9,993 nucleotides of DNA from Planctomycetota bacterium (GTDB lineage: Bacteria; Planctomycetota; Phycisphaerae; WQYP01), in contig JAJYZY010000081.1 of NCBI GenBank assembly GCA_021799715.1, positions 1 to 9,993 of the forward strand. The letters are read 5' to 3'. The position numbers and the translations under genes are program-made. Shown piece after piece: positions 1 to 5,896 of the stretch; positions within the stretch are counted from its first letter, which is position 1; each line of letters opens with the position of its first letter. Below the pieces are notes generated by a model, which ran no database searches, was not told the origin of the DNA, and worked only from the letters and a program-made list of their open reading frames with translations.

Positions 1-1169
1 CGGCCGTATTAATCGCTTGGTTGCTGTGGGCGTACAACATGGGCTTTGGACCGCAATTGTTCCCATTTGTAGGCCATCCCACACCTGTGGCAAGCATTAT
101 GGATGAGCTGAATCAGGCCATCGTGCCTGGTGCGAACGCCGCATCACCATTTGCCACTGCCGCATTTCCAATGTCGGCCATGGTCTATTTCCAATTTGTA
201 TTTGCCGCCATTACTTTGATTTTGATCGCCGGCTCACTGTTCGGTCGTATGAGCTTTGTGGCTTGGATGCTTTTTGTTCCGCTATGGCTGACGTTCTCGT
301 ATGCCGTAGGCGCATTTACTTTGTGGGGCGGCGGTTTCCTTGCTTTGAAGGGAGTTATCGACTACTCGGGCGGATACGTCATCCACTTGGCCGCCGGTGT
401 CAGCGCGTTTACCGCCGCCGCGATCATTGGCCCGCGTTTGAGCCAGGATCGCACCAACTTCAAGCCCAATAACATCCTGATGGTTCTGGCCGGTGCCGGT
501 TTGGTCTGGCTGGGATGGAATGGATTTAATGGTGGTGACCCGTATTCGGCTAATGCGGACGCCGCCGTCGCCGTTCTGAATACCAATGTGGCCACAGCCA
601 TGGCTCTGCTGGTCTGGATGTTCTGTGACTACGCCAAGTATGGCAAGCCATCGGTCCTTGGTGCCGTCAATGGCATGATTGCAGGACTTGTGGCAATCAC
701 GCCCTCGGCTGGTGTGTGCAACGGCTACGGAGCTTTGCTGGTTGGTCTGTGCGCGGGGACCATTCCATGGTTCACCATGAATGTCCTGAGCCAGAAGCTT
801 AGCGTATTTAAGAAAGTCGATGATTGTTTGGGAGTTATACATACCCATGGCTTTGCCGGTTTGACCGGCGGGTTATTGGTCGGTCTGGTCGCCACCCAGC
901 AAGGTGAAAGCGCCTTCGCATGTGTCAATACCAACGGTGGATTGTTCTACGGTGGCGGCATGCAGCAATTCTGGCTGCAAGCTGAAGGCGCGGGCTTCAT
1001 CATCGTGCTGAACGTTGTTGTTACCGCCGCGATCTGCTACCTGATCAAACTCTTCATTCCGCTGCGCATGTCTGATGAAATGCTGCGAATCGGCGATCAT
1101 GCGGTGCACGGTGAAGAGGCCTATGGCCTGGCTGAAGAAGATGATGCCGATGAATTGGTTCCGGCATAA
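1..1169 (+). CDS. amt: Ammonium transporter (Amt/Mep/Rh family), 5'-truncated by window edge
   Basis: An inner-membrane channel protein that moves ammonium/ammonia into the cell for nitrogen assimilation. The reading frame is open from base 3, so the N-terminus and the first membrane helix lie outside the window. The sequence shows many hydrophobic helices and Amt signatures: GVIDYSGGYVIHLAAG (conserved Asp and the first pore His, codon at 384), WLGWNGFNGG, LNTNVATA, VAITPSAG, and DDCLGVIHTHGFAG with the second pore His at codon 846. The twin-His pair is therefore intact. The cytoplasmic tail contains HGEEAYG, the usual end signature of Amt proteins, followed by an acidic stretch. A terminator lies 43 bases after the stop, so this is the last gene of its transcript. 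Amt genes are commonly next to glnK/glnB, but the upstream side is not visible here. Family assignment is secure; the specific subgroup is not determined. Confidence 0.95.
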   Translation, partial: AVLIAWLLWAYNMGFGPQLFPFVGHPTPVASIMDELNQAIVPGANAASPFATAAFPMSAMVYFQFVFAAITLILIAGSLFGRMSFVAWMLFVPLWLTFSYAVGAFTLWGGGFLALKGVIDYSGGYVIHLAAGVSAFTAAAIIGPRLSQDRTNFKPNNILMVLAGAGLVWLGWNGFNGGDPYSANADAAVAVLNTNVATAMALLVWMFCDYAKYGKPSVLGAVNGMIAGLVAITPSAGVCNGYGALLVGLCAGTIPWFTMNVLSQKLSVFKKVDDCLGVIHTHGFAGLTGGLLVGLVATQQGESAFACVNTNGGLFYGGGMQQFWLQAEGAGFIIVLNVVVTAAICYLIKLFIPLRMSDEMLRIGDHAVHGEEAYGLAEEDDADELVPA

Positions 1170-1211
1170 TCTCTCCGCCGCTTGAATTCTTTGTAAAATT
1201 GCCGTCAACAT

Positions 1212-1251
1212 GGGCGGTCAAGGCGTAAGCCTTGGCCGCCCTTTTTATTTT
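1212..1251 (+). terminator. Rho-independent terminator after amt
   Basis: A 13-bp stem pairs GGGCGGTCAAGGC (1212-1224) with the arm at 1229-1241, with a single T-G wobble and a GTAA tetraloop at 1225-1228. It is followed directly by TTTTTATTTT. This is a textbook intrinsic terminator for the ammonium transporter transcript. It also rules out the ATG at 1210 as a plausible start for the next gene, because that ATG would lie immediately 5' of the stem. Confidence 0.92.
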
Positions 1252-1281
1252 GGGGGCTTGTTCCGCCGGGCGACATTGCGA

Positions 1282-2457
1282 ATGTCCGCGAAAAGCCCCC
1301 GCTTGTCGGCTTATGCGGTAGAATTAGCTGCTGCTATGGCTGATCAGGTAATTGAATCATCCCCGCTGCACATCGCCCTGTGGCTGGATTCCCGACAACT
1401 TCCGCAGGAGGCGGGATTTATTTATTCACTGGCCGTAGCGGTTAAGGCCGAGGGGTGCCGCATCAGCGTTGTAGCACCCGCCGATGTGGATTTATCGTTT
1501 CTGCCGGATCTTGGAGCGCCGGTATTATTAAGACCCACGCCATCCGGGCCGGCATGGTTGGCCTCCATCCGCCGACCATCAATGGCCATGATTGACAAAC
1601 TCAAGCAGGCCAATGTGGATGTGGTGCTGCAATTTTCACCGGGCCATGGTTCTGATCCCATGCAATTGCGCCTGACAAAGGAAATTCCCGTCGTGCGCTG
1701 GATTTGGGATTCGGCCGATTTGGCCTCCGGCGGCTGCATATTGGATGCCGCCCACCTGATCGTCGCATCACAATACGCTCTGGAGCAATGCCGCGCCGAA
1801 TCGTCAAAAATATCCCTGATTCGTCCGGGTGTTTTAACTTATGATGCCATTGCATCAAAGACCGGCGTTGCCGATCGGCCCGCTTGTATGGTCTGCCTGG
1901 ATGTGATTTCTGATTATCAACTTTTTGCGGACCTGCTTGACGCATGCCGCCGATTAATGGATGAGCAAGCGGATTTTCTGCTTTTTCTTTGTGATGTTGG
2001 CAAAGATGCACACAGTATCTGGAAGCTTTCCAATGATCTGGGATTGCTCGATCGCATCAGCTTTATTCCGTATCGCTATGATCTGGACCCTCTGCTGGCC
2101 CAGGCGGATGTCTACATTCAACTTACCGCGTCGTCGCGGCACAACTATACCACGTTACGCGCCATGTCGCGGAAAATTCCGGTTATTGCCAATCCCGGTG
2201 TCAATGATGAGTTTTGTATTGATGGCCAGACCTGCCGCGTATTTCAACGTGGGCGGCCGGATATGCTTTCACAGGCCCTGGGGGACATGCTGGCCCATCC
2301 CGCGGCAACCCGTGAACTTGCATCGCGTGCCGCAATGAATGTGCAACGATATTATGGCATGAGCGATTCCGTGCTGCGGTTAATTGCGCTATGTCGGCGG
2401 GCATCCGGAATTCCGCTGGTTTTGCCCAATATAAACAGCCCGGTCACGCGGCAATAA
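1282..2457 (+). CDS. GT4-like glycosyltransferase family protein
   Basis: Likely a GT-B-fold glycosyltransferase that moves a sugar from an activated donor onto an envelope or secreted glycan; donor and acceptor cannot be told. The N-terminal half has the first Rossmann-type pattern (HIALWLDSRQLPQEAGFIYSL, then a strand RISVVAP), as in GT4 proteins. The linker IRPGVLTYD leads to a C-terminal Glycos_transf_1-like domain with LLFLCDVG, ISFIPYRYDLDPLLAQADVYI and KIPVIANPGVNDEFCIDGQTCRVF. The usual EX7E acidic pair is not conserved: the aligned stretch reads SSRHNYTTLRAM, with Ser and Arg where Glu is expected. The start is uncertain. ATG 1282 gives 391 residues, while ATG 1336 gives 373 and still includes the first beta strand; neither has a clear Shine-Dalgarno. 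An ATG at 1210 is rejected because it abuts the amt terminator. The gene stands alone, with 63 bases before the next gene. Confidence 0.8.
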   Translation: MSAKSPRLSAYAVELAAAMADQVIESSPLHIALWLDSRQLPQEAGFIYSLAVAVKAEGCRISVVAPADVDLSFLPDLGAPVLLRPTPSGPAWLASIRRPSMAMIDKLKQANVDVVLQFSPGHGSDPMQLRLTKEIPVVRWIWDSADLASGGCILDAAHLIVASQYALEQCRAESSKISLIRPGVLTYDAIASKTGVADRPACMVCLDVISDYQLFADLLDACRRLMDEQADFLLFLCDVGKDAHSIWKLSNDLGLLDRISFIPYRYDLDPLLAQADVYIQLTASSRHNYTTLRAMSRKIPVIANPGVNDEFCIDGQTCRVFQRGRPDMLSQALGDMLAHPAATRELASRAAMNVQRYYGMSDSVLRLIALCRRASGIPLVLPNINSPVTRQ

Positions 2458-2520
2458 AACCCGCGGCGGTGCGGATTGGTTGTGCCGCGATAAACGACCG
2501 CTCAGGAAGGATGTGAATGT

Positions 2521-3009
2521 ATGCTTATTCGTGATGCCACAAGCTTGGATCTACCCGCCATTGTGGCTATCTATAATTTCACCATTCCTTCACGGATGGT
2601 AACCGCGGATACGCAAAGTGTGTCCGTGGCCAGTCGGGAAAAGTGGTTTGCCGAGCATTCGCCGAATCGTCGGCCATTGTGGGTGGCGGAAGAAAATGGC
2701 GTGGTGGTGGGGTGGCTGAGCTTTTCGTCATTTTATGGCCGTCCGGCGTATGAGGCCACCTGTGAAGTAAGTGTCTACCTGGCACCAGACCGGCAACGCC
2801 GCGGCCTGGGCACGGTATTGCTGCGCCACGCCATGTCGCATGCGCCCCACATTCACGTCACCACACTTTTGGGTTTTATTTTTGGCCACAATCAGCCGAG
2901 CCTGCGGCTTTTTGAAAAACTCGGCTTCCAACGTTGGGGCCACCTTCCGCGCGTGGCCTTGCTGGATGGTGTCGAACGCGATTTGGTGATCGTCGGATGG
3001 CGCGTTTAA
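2521..3009 (+). CDS. GNAT family N-acetyltransferase (phosphinothricin acetyltransferase-like)
   Basis: A 162-residue single-domain acetyl-CoA-dependent N-acetyltransferase of the GNAT superfamily, closest in pattern to the phosphinothricin/methionine-sulfone acetyltransferase (PAT/MnaT) group. Seen in the protein: the N-terminal IRDATSLDLPAIVAIYN motif, VAEENGVVVGWLSF (beta 2-3), the CEVSVYLAPDRQRRGLGTVLL strand and acetyl-CoA pyrophosphate-binding loop (RQRRGLG, residues 91-97), and GHNQPSLRLFEKLGF (122-136) as the typical motif B. Length matches the PAT group (about 160-185). The start ATG at 2521 has a good ribosome binding site, AGGAAGG at 2504-2510. The substrate is not known: many such proteins act on amino acids or their analogues, and drug or herbicide resistance should not be assumed. 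It is the last host gene before the mobile element. Confidence 0.9.
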   Translation: MLIRDATSLDLPAIVAIYNFTIPSRMVTADTQSVSVASREKWFAEHSPNRRPLWVAEENGVVVGWLSFSSFYGRPAYEATCEVSVYLAPDRQRRGLGTVLLRHAMSHAPHIHVTTLLGFIFGHNQPSLRLFEKLGFQRWGHLPRVALLDGVERDLVIVGWRV

Positions 3010-3142
3010 CTTCACACGGCAACAACTCCGAAACCCGCGGGAACCCCGCGCCTTCTGGTACCATTGTTTGCCGCCGTGAATCATTGGCCATGACATGAAG
3101 CCAACCCGGATTATTCATTGGAAACCGGCCCGAAGCAATCAT

Positions 3143-3189
3143 AGCCGATGGCGAGAGTCGAACTCGCAACCTACGGTTTACAAAACCGC
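3143..3189 (-). tRNA. tRNA-Thr(UGU) 3' fragment; attL of the element
   Basis: Read on the - strand, the sequence gives an anticodon arm (GCGGT, loop TTTGTAA, ACCGT), a five-base variable loop AGGTT, a T arm (GCGAG, loop TTCGACT, CTCGC) and the 3' acceptor strand CATCGGC with discriminator T; CCA is not encoded. The anticodon is TGT (bases 3180-3182 on +), which reads Thr codons. The D arm and the 5' acceptor strand (expected GCCGATG) are absent upstream on the - strand, so this is not a functional tRNA gene. A 3' tRNA piece at the edge of an integrase-bearing element is the classic product of tyrosine-integrase insertion into a tRNA gene. The intact gene, rebuilt with element-borne 3' sequence, should be at the other junction. 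Confidence 0.85.
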
Positions 3190-3392
3190 ACGCGCAAAGC
3201 GTAAAACCCTTGAATTTGGCGGATATTATTGATGCCGGCAATCAGCGCGCTGAAAATGCGCTGAAAGTTGAAGCGGTTTCCGGTCAAGATTCCGCAATCA
3301 CGGACAAGGATTTACGACGCCTTGCCGGGCGTTGGAATACCCTGCCGGAGAATCTGAAGAAAGCCATACTGTTGATGGCGGGAATCCAATAG
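3150..3392 (+). pseudogene. Probable detached C-terminal tail of a tyrosine integrase
   Basis: A + strand frame reads antisense through the tRNA fragment as GESRTRNLRFTKP and continues without a stop to TAG at 3390-3392. It is open upstream only to 3093, with no convincing start; a TTG at 3210 could give a 60-residue protein but has no ribosome binding site. The end of the frame, RWNTLPENLKKAILLMAG, resembles the short C-terminal helix I recall after the catalytic domain in planctomycete tyrosine recombinases (a W-x-x-LPE-x-(I/L)-(K/R)-x-(A/G)-I-(L/V) pattern). I infer that this is the piece that follows the core site in the circular element's integrase gene, left behind at attL on integration. 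It could instead be a remnant of an earlier integrase, or an independent small protein. Confidence 0.5.
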
Positions 3393-3483
3393 AATGATAT
3401 TCGGGAAGGCCGCCTGATCCGCGGCCAAGTGGCTCCCGGCGTGGCTGACACCAAGGCGTTACGGCCTGATAAACTAGCCCAAG

Positions 3484-3523
3484 ATTAATCCCCAAACAAC
3501 AAAAACCCTACCCCACAAAACCC
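3484..3523 (-). other. G-free 40-base stretch; possible G-quadruplex on the - strand
   Basis: The + strand contains no G for 40 bases. It carries four C-runs at 3490-3493, 3506-3508, 3511-3514 and 3521-3523, so the - strand has four G-runs separated by loops of 6, 2 and 12 bases. The long loop makes a stable quadruplex uncertain. It lies in the 262-base non-coding stretch between the integrase tail remnant and the excisionase-like gene, where integrase/excisionase arm sites would be expected. Confidence 0.35.
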
Positions 3524-3549
3524 GCACCAGCATTGCTCAAAGTGCATTC

Positions 3550-3570
3550 CCTACCACAAAAATTGGTAGG
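3550..3570. repeat. Perfect inverted repeat, candidate operator near the xis-like gene
   Basis: CCTACCA (3550-3556) and TGGTAGG (3564-3570) are a perfect 7-bp inverted repeat separated by CAAAAAT. It lies about 85 bases upstream of the HTH gene and its right arm overlaps a possible -35 element (TTGGTA, 3563-3568). There is no T-run after it, so a repressor or excisionase binding site is more likely than a terminator. Confidence 0.5.
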
Positions 3571-3590
3571 ACTACGCGCGCACATATAGA
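3563..3590 (+). promoter_or_regulatory. Possible promoter of the early operon
   Basis: TTGGTA (3563-3568) and TATAGA (3585-3590) are spaced by 16 bases, a moderate match to a sigma-70-type promoter. It would give a leader of roughly 55-60 bases before the HTH gene at 3655. Overlap of the -35 with the 3550-3570 inverted repeat would suit repression. The assignment is tentative. Confidence 0.35.
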
Positions 3591-3605
3591 GGCTATACGG
3601 GGTTG

Positions 3606-3621
3606 GTCGGCATAAGCCGAC
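3606..3621. repeat. Perfect inverted repeat in the leader of the xis-like gene
   Basis: GTCGGC (3606-3611) and GCCGAC (3616-3621) flank ATAA, giving a perfect 6-bp palindrome or hairpin. A further GCCGAC copy follows at 3628-3633, so the GTCGGC/GCCGAC unit occurs three times in 28 bases. This could be a DNA-binding site for the element's HTH protein or an mRNA hairpin just 5' of its ribosome binding site. Confidence 0.45.
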
Positions 3622-3654
3622 ACCGGTGGCCGACATTACATCGGAGCCTATATC

Positions 3655-3846
3655 ATGGCGCGGATACCTGACCTGCCGACGCAATACCTCACTTATGCGG
3701 ATGTCGCGCGAACACTGAATGTGTCGCCCCGAATGGCGCGCAAATTGGCGGCAAGTCGCCAGATCAAGGCGGTGAAAATTGGCTCTTGCGTGCGAATAGC
3801 GCCGGAGGAACTCGCGCGTTTCGTGCGGGCGTTGCCAAATCGTTAA
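3655..3846 (+). CDS. Excisionase/AlpA-like helix-turn-helix protein
   Basis: A 63-residue protein that is almost entirely a MerR/Xis-type winged HTH of the HTH_17 (DNA-binding, excisionase family) type. LTYADVARTLNVSPRMARKLAASRQIKAVKIGSCVRIAPEELARFV-type order is visible: helix-turn-helix at residues 13-34, then the wing (IKAVKIGSCVRI) and a closing helix. The ribosome binding site CGGAG at 3642-3646 supports the ATG at 3655. Such proteins act as recombination directionality factors for tyrosine integrases or as activators of the early operon, as AlpA does in P4-type satellites. It is the first gene of the element's rightward gene block, 47 bases before the replication gene. Role as excisionase versus activator cannot be decided from sequence. 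Confidence 0.8.
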   Translation: MARIPDLPTQYLTYADVARTLNVSPRMARKLAASRQIKAVKIGSCVRIAPEELARFVRALPNR

Positions 3847-3852
3847 AAAAAT

Positions 3853-3879
3853 GCCCGGAGGCTTGCGGGCCGTCCGGGC
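3853..3879 (+). promoter_or_regulatory. Hairpin between the xis-like and rep genes
   Basis: GCCCGGA (3853-3859) and TCCGGGC (3873-3879) form a perfect 7-bp stem around a 13-base loop. No T-run follows. The 3' arm ends just before the GGAAAG that probably serves as the ribosome binding site of the gene at 3894, so it might adjust translation of the replication gene or stabilise a processed mRNA end. Confidence 0.4.
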
Positions 3880-3893
3880 GGAAAGCTTGAGTT

Positions 3894-5402
3894 ATGACAA
3901 CCATACCAGAAAACCAAACCGCACTGCAAGTGCCTTTGGCCACACGCTGGGCCGACGCGGAACGGCGATTACTCGGCAACGTTTGTTGCAAGCCGCCGGT
4001 CAACCCAAAACCGCGAGAGGATCACGTTTTGCGGCTATTGGATGCCAATGACCTGCTGAACGGTTACCACTGGGCAAACCCGCGGAACCAAGCAATTTTT
4101 GAAGCCGCGGTACGAATCGCGATGACCGGCGTTTACCCCGCGGCGCTGGCAATCGAATCCGAGTTGCGACGGATCAGCAACACGGAAGCCGCGGATTTTG
4201 CCGCCACACTTCCGATGGGATTTTTCTCTGATGCCGAACTTTTATTTTGGGCTGCTCAATGCGTGGAATTGGCGCGAGCGTGCGAGCTATATTCCAGCGT
4301 TGACCGGATTAAAGTGGCATTAGATTCCGGTCAAACCACCGCGGACGTTGCGCCTCTGGTGGCTGGTCTGGCTGAAACTGCGAAGCCAGCGGATCAGGAC
4401 AATGGCACCGTCAATGCTGGCGACTTGCTGGCCGACAATCCGCCGCTGTCCGAGCCAGTGATCGACGGCGCGTTGAGGCGCGGTGAGGTCGGACTACTTA
4501 TCGGCGCGCCGAAAACATGTAAAAGCTGGGCGGTTTTACACCTGCATTGCGCCATGGCAATCGGTGGGAGTTGGCTTGGCCATAAGTGCCGCAGAGGCCG
4601 TAGCCTACTGATTGATGGGGAGCTTTCGCCTTCAGTGATCGGGCATCGCCTGGCCAAGGTCGGGGAGCTTTATGGGTTAACAGACTTTTCATCCATCGAT
4701 ATTCTCTCATTAAGAGGTGACCCGCGGGATATTGATCGGCTGATGCCGATGCTGCAACGCTTTAAGCCCGGTGATTACGACCTGGCAAGTTTTGATCCCA
4801 TTTTCAAACTTTTGCCCGCCGATGCGGATGAAAATTCAAACGCTTATATCGCCGGATTTTTCCGCAAGATAATAGCGTTTACCGAGTCCGCGCAATTGGC
4901 TGCTGTTTGCATCCATCACGCGAGCAAGGGCTCGCAATCCGGCAAAAGTGTAAGTGATATGGGCGCGGGCGGTGGTGCACAATCACGTAGCGTGGATTGG
5001 CATGCGGCATTGAGAGAACACGCTGAACCGGGCTGCGTTTCGCTTCACACCATTTGCCGGAGCTTCGCGCCAACGCCGCCGAGCGTATGGCGGATGGATC
5101 CGCCGGAAATCGTCCCAATGCAGGAATCTGATCCCGAAGACCTGCGTACCGGCAGGCCGCGCAAGGCCACCGAGCCAGACACCGAAAAGCCGACGCCGCC
5201 AAACTGGCAGAGTGTCGCCGCGCTGGTCAACGGCGAAGCCCATGACCTGCCATGGTTTTCGGCAAGGCTGAACATGGGTGCAACAAAAACACGGGAGCTA
5301 TTGTCGCAAGCCGTGGCGATGGGCACTTTGTACCTGTGGCCGCGGGACAAAAAACGTGACTTGCCCGCCCGTTGGGCGCGTGAGCCGGAGAGGCTGGTTT
5401 AG
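3894..5402 (+). CDS. DnaB-N / RepA-like AAA ATPase (replicative helicase-type protein)
   Basis: A 502-residue protein likely to drive replication of the excised element. Residues about 18-105 look like a DnaB-type N-terminal helical domain (DAERRLLGNVCCKPP, then IFEAAVRIAMTG and ALAIESELRRI). Residues about 180-400 are an AAA_25/RepA-like RecA-fold ATPase: Walker A GAPKTCKSW (204-212, K210/S211), the strand RSLLIDGE (236-243), Walker B DLASFDPIF (296-304), the sensor-like CIHHASKG (339-346), and GAGGGAQSRSVDW (357-369) with a possible arginine finger. A proline-rich linker (about 405-437) leads to a C-terminal winged-helix-like segment ending in GTLYLWP. No primase (AEP or TOPRIM) domain is evident, so priming may rely on the host. 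The first ATG with a purine-rich site (GGAAAG about 3880) is used. A repeat-rich non-coding stretch follows directly, as expected if the origin lies beside the rep gene. Confidence 0.82.
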   Translation: MTTIPENQTALQVPLATRWADAERRLLGNVCCKPPVNPKPREDHVLRLLDANDLLNGYHWANPRNQAIFEAAVRIAMTGVYPAALAIESELRRISNTEAADFAATLPMGFFSDAELLFWAAQCVELARACELYSSVDRIKVALDSGQTTADVAPLVAGLAETAKPADQDNGTVNAGDLLADNPPLSEPVIDGALRRGEVGLLIGAPKTCKSWAVLHLHCAMAIGGSWLGHKCRRGRSLLIDGELSPSVIGHRLAKVGELYGLTDFSSIDILSLRGDPRDIDRLMPMLQRFKPGDYDLASFDPIFKLLPADADENSNAYIAGFFRKIIAFTESAQLAAVCIHHASKGSQSGKSVSDMGAGGGAQSRSVDWHAALREHAEPGCVSLHTICRSFAPTPPSVWRMDPPEIVPMQESDPEDLRTGRPRKATEPDTEKPTPPNWQSVAALVNGEAHDLPWFSARLNMGATKTRELLSQAVAMGTLYLWPRDKKRDLPARWAREPERLV

Positions 5403-5410
5403 GTCGTTGG

Positions 5411-5489
5411 GCACGCACGCACGCACCCCCTTATACCCCCTGTGTGCACGCGAACGTGCCACAGGGCTGGGGAAAAACGGGCGTGCACG
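5411..5489. repeat. GCAC repeats plus strong hairpin: candidate origin or packaging site
   Basis: The 108-base gap after the rep gene holds four tandem GCAC units (5411-5426). They are followed by a long hairpin, CCCTGTG (5438-5444), bulged T, GCACG (5446-5450), tetraloop CGAA, CGTGC (5455-5459) and CACAGGG (5460-5466). A second copy of GTGCACG from 5444-5450 is at 5483-5489. The repeats share the GCAC/GTGC core. The hairpin is not followed by a T-run, so a simple terminator is unlikely. Position next to a RepA-like gene suggests a replication origin; a cos/pac site for the terminase is the other attractive reading. Confidence 0.45.
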
Positions 5490-5510
5490 TGATGTGAATG
5501 GAGTTTTAAT

Positions 5511-5762
5511 ATGCTGATATTTATCCCGAATAAGAAAGACCCGCTGTACGGGGCATGGTGCGAAGTGGATTCGGTTCCGAAGGTGAATCCGTCCGCCGTC
5601 CGTGCTATTTACCGGGAGCGACGGAAAAACAAGATTGTGGATGGCGGCATATCCCCAGATAGGGCAAGTGAATACGCGGTAAGCGACGTGGCCTGGATGC
5701 TCGGTCTTACGGAAAAGACCGTGCGGGCATTCTGCCGAATTAAACAAGGTGTAAAATCATGA
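5511..5762 (+). CDS. Small HTH-like protein of unknown function
   Basis: An 83-residue basic protein not recognised as a named family. Its C-terminal half (YAVSDVAWMLGLTEKTVRAFCR, about residues 55-76) has the spacing of a helix-turn-helix, so DNA binding is plausible. The N-terminal part (MLIFIPNKKDPLYGAWCEVDSVP) is beta-like. The start at 5511 is supported by GGAG at 5500-5503 with seven bases between. It is the first gene of a compact block: its TGA overlaps the ATG of the next gene as ATGA. It could regulate the packaging operon. Existence as a gene is fairly sure; function is not. Confidence 0.65.
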   Translation: MLIFIPNKKDPLYGAWCEVDSVPKVNPSAVRAIYRERRKNKIVDGGISPDRASEYAVSDVAWMLGLTEKTVRAFCRIKQGVKS

Positions 5763-5896
5763 TTGACCCTGATGGCCAAAGATTGCAACGCGCTATTCAG
5801 CGACGCCGCCGGCAACATGCTTGGTCGAATCGGTTGCGGGCAATCATTCACCGGATCATGAATATGGCATCCATCCTTGGAGGAATTTTTGTATGA
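5759..5896 (+). CDS. 45-residue basic peptide gene between coupled genes
   Basis: A short open frame with ATG at 5759-5761 inside the ATGA that ends the preceding gene. Its own stop, TGA 5894-5896, overlaps the ATG of the following gene in a second ATGA. It fills the otherwise empty 130 bases exactly, which is the main evidence. The protein is strongly basic (IQRRRRQHAWSNRLR) followed by a hydrophobic end (MNMASILGGIFV), suggesting nucleic-acid or membrane contact. No family is recognised. Translational coupling from the upstream gene would explain the lack of a clear ribosome binding site. Confidence 0.55.
   Translation: MIDPDGQRLQRAIQRRRRQHAWSNRLRAIIHRIMNMASILGGIFV

Noticed and set aside
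282..848. Long - strand open frames under amt, terL, rep and int
   Set aside because: They lie opposite well-supported genes, lack family motifs, and are the expected result of GC-biased codon use in the + strand genes. No - strand repressor was found in the element.
1210..1281. ATG at 1210 as start of the glycosyltransferase
   Set aside because: It lies immediately before the 13-bp stem of a strong intrinsic terminator; the first residues encoded are terminator sequence, so a downstream ATG (1282 or 1336) is more credible.
3036..3050. CGCGGG/CCCGCG hairpin after the acetyltransferase gene as a terminator
   Set aside because: The 3-base loop stem is perfect but short and is followed by CCTTCTGG rather than a T-run. 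The remaining 133-base host gap shows nothing else clear.
3143..3260. Complete tRNA gene, possibly with an intron or odd D arm
   Set aside because: No sequence matching a D arm or the required 5' acceptor strand GCCGATG is found upstream on the - strand; truncation by integration explains it better.
3393..3488. Continuation of the integrase-tail frame after the TAG at 3390, open for about 31 codons
   Set aside because: The codons after the stop show no protein-like character or family resemblance, so read-through or stop-codon suppression is not supported.
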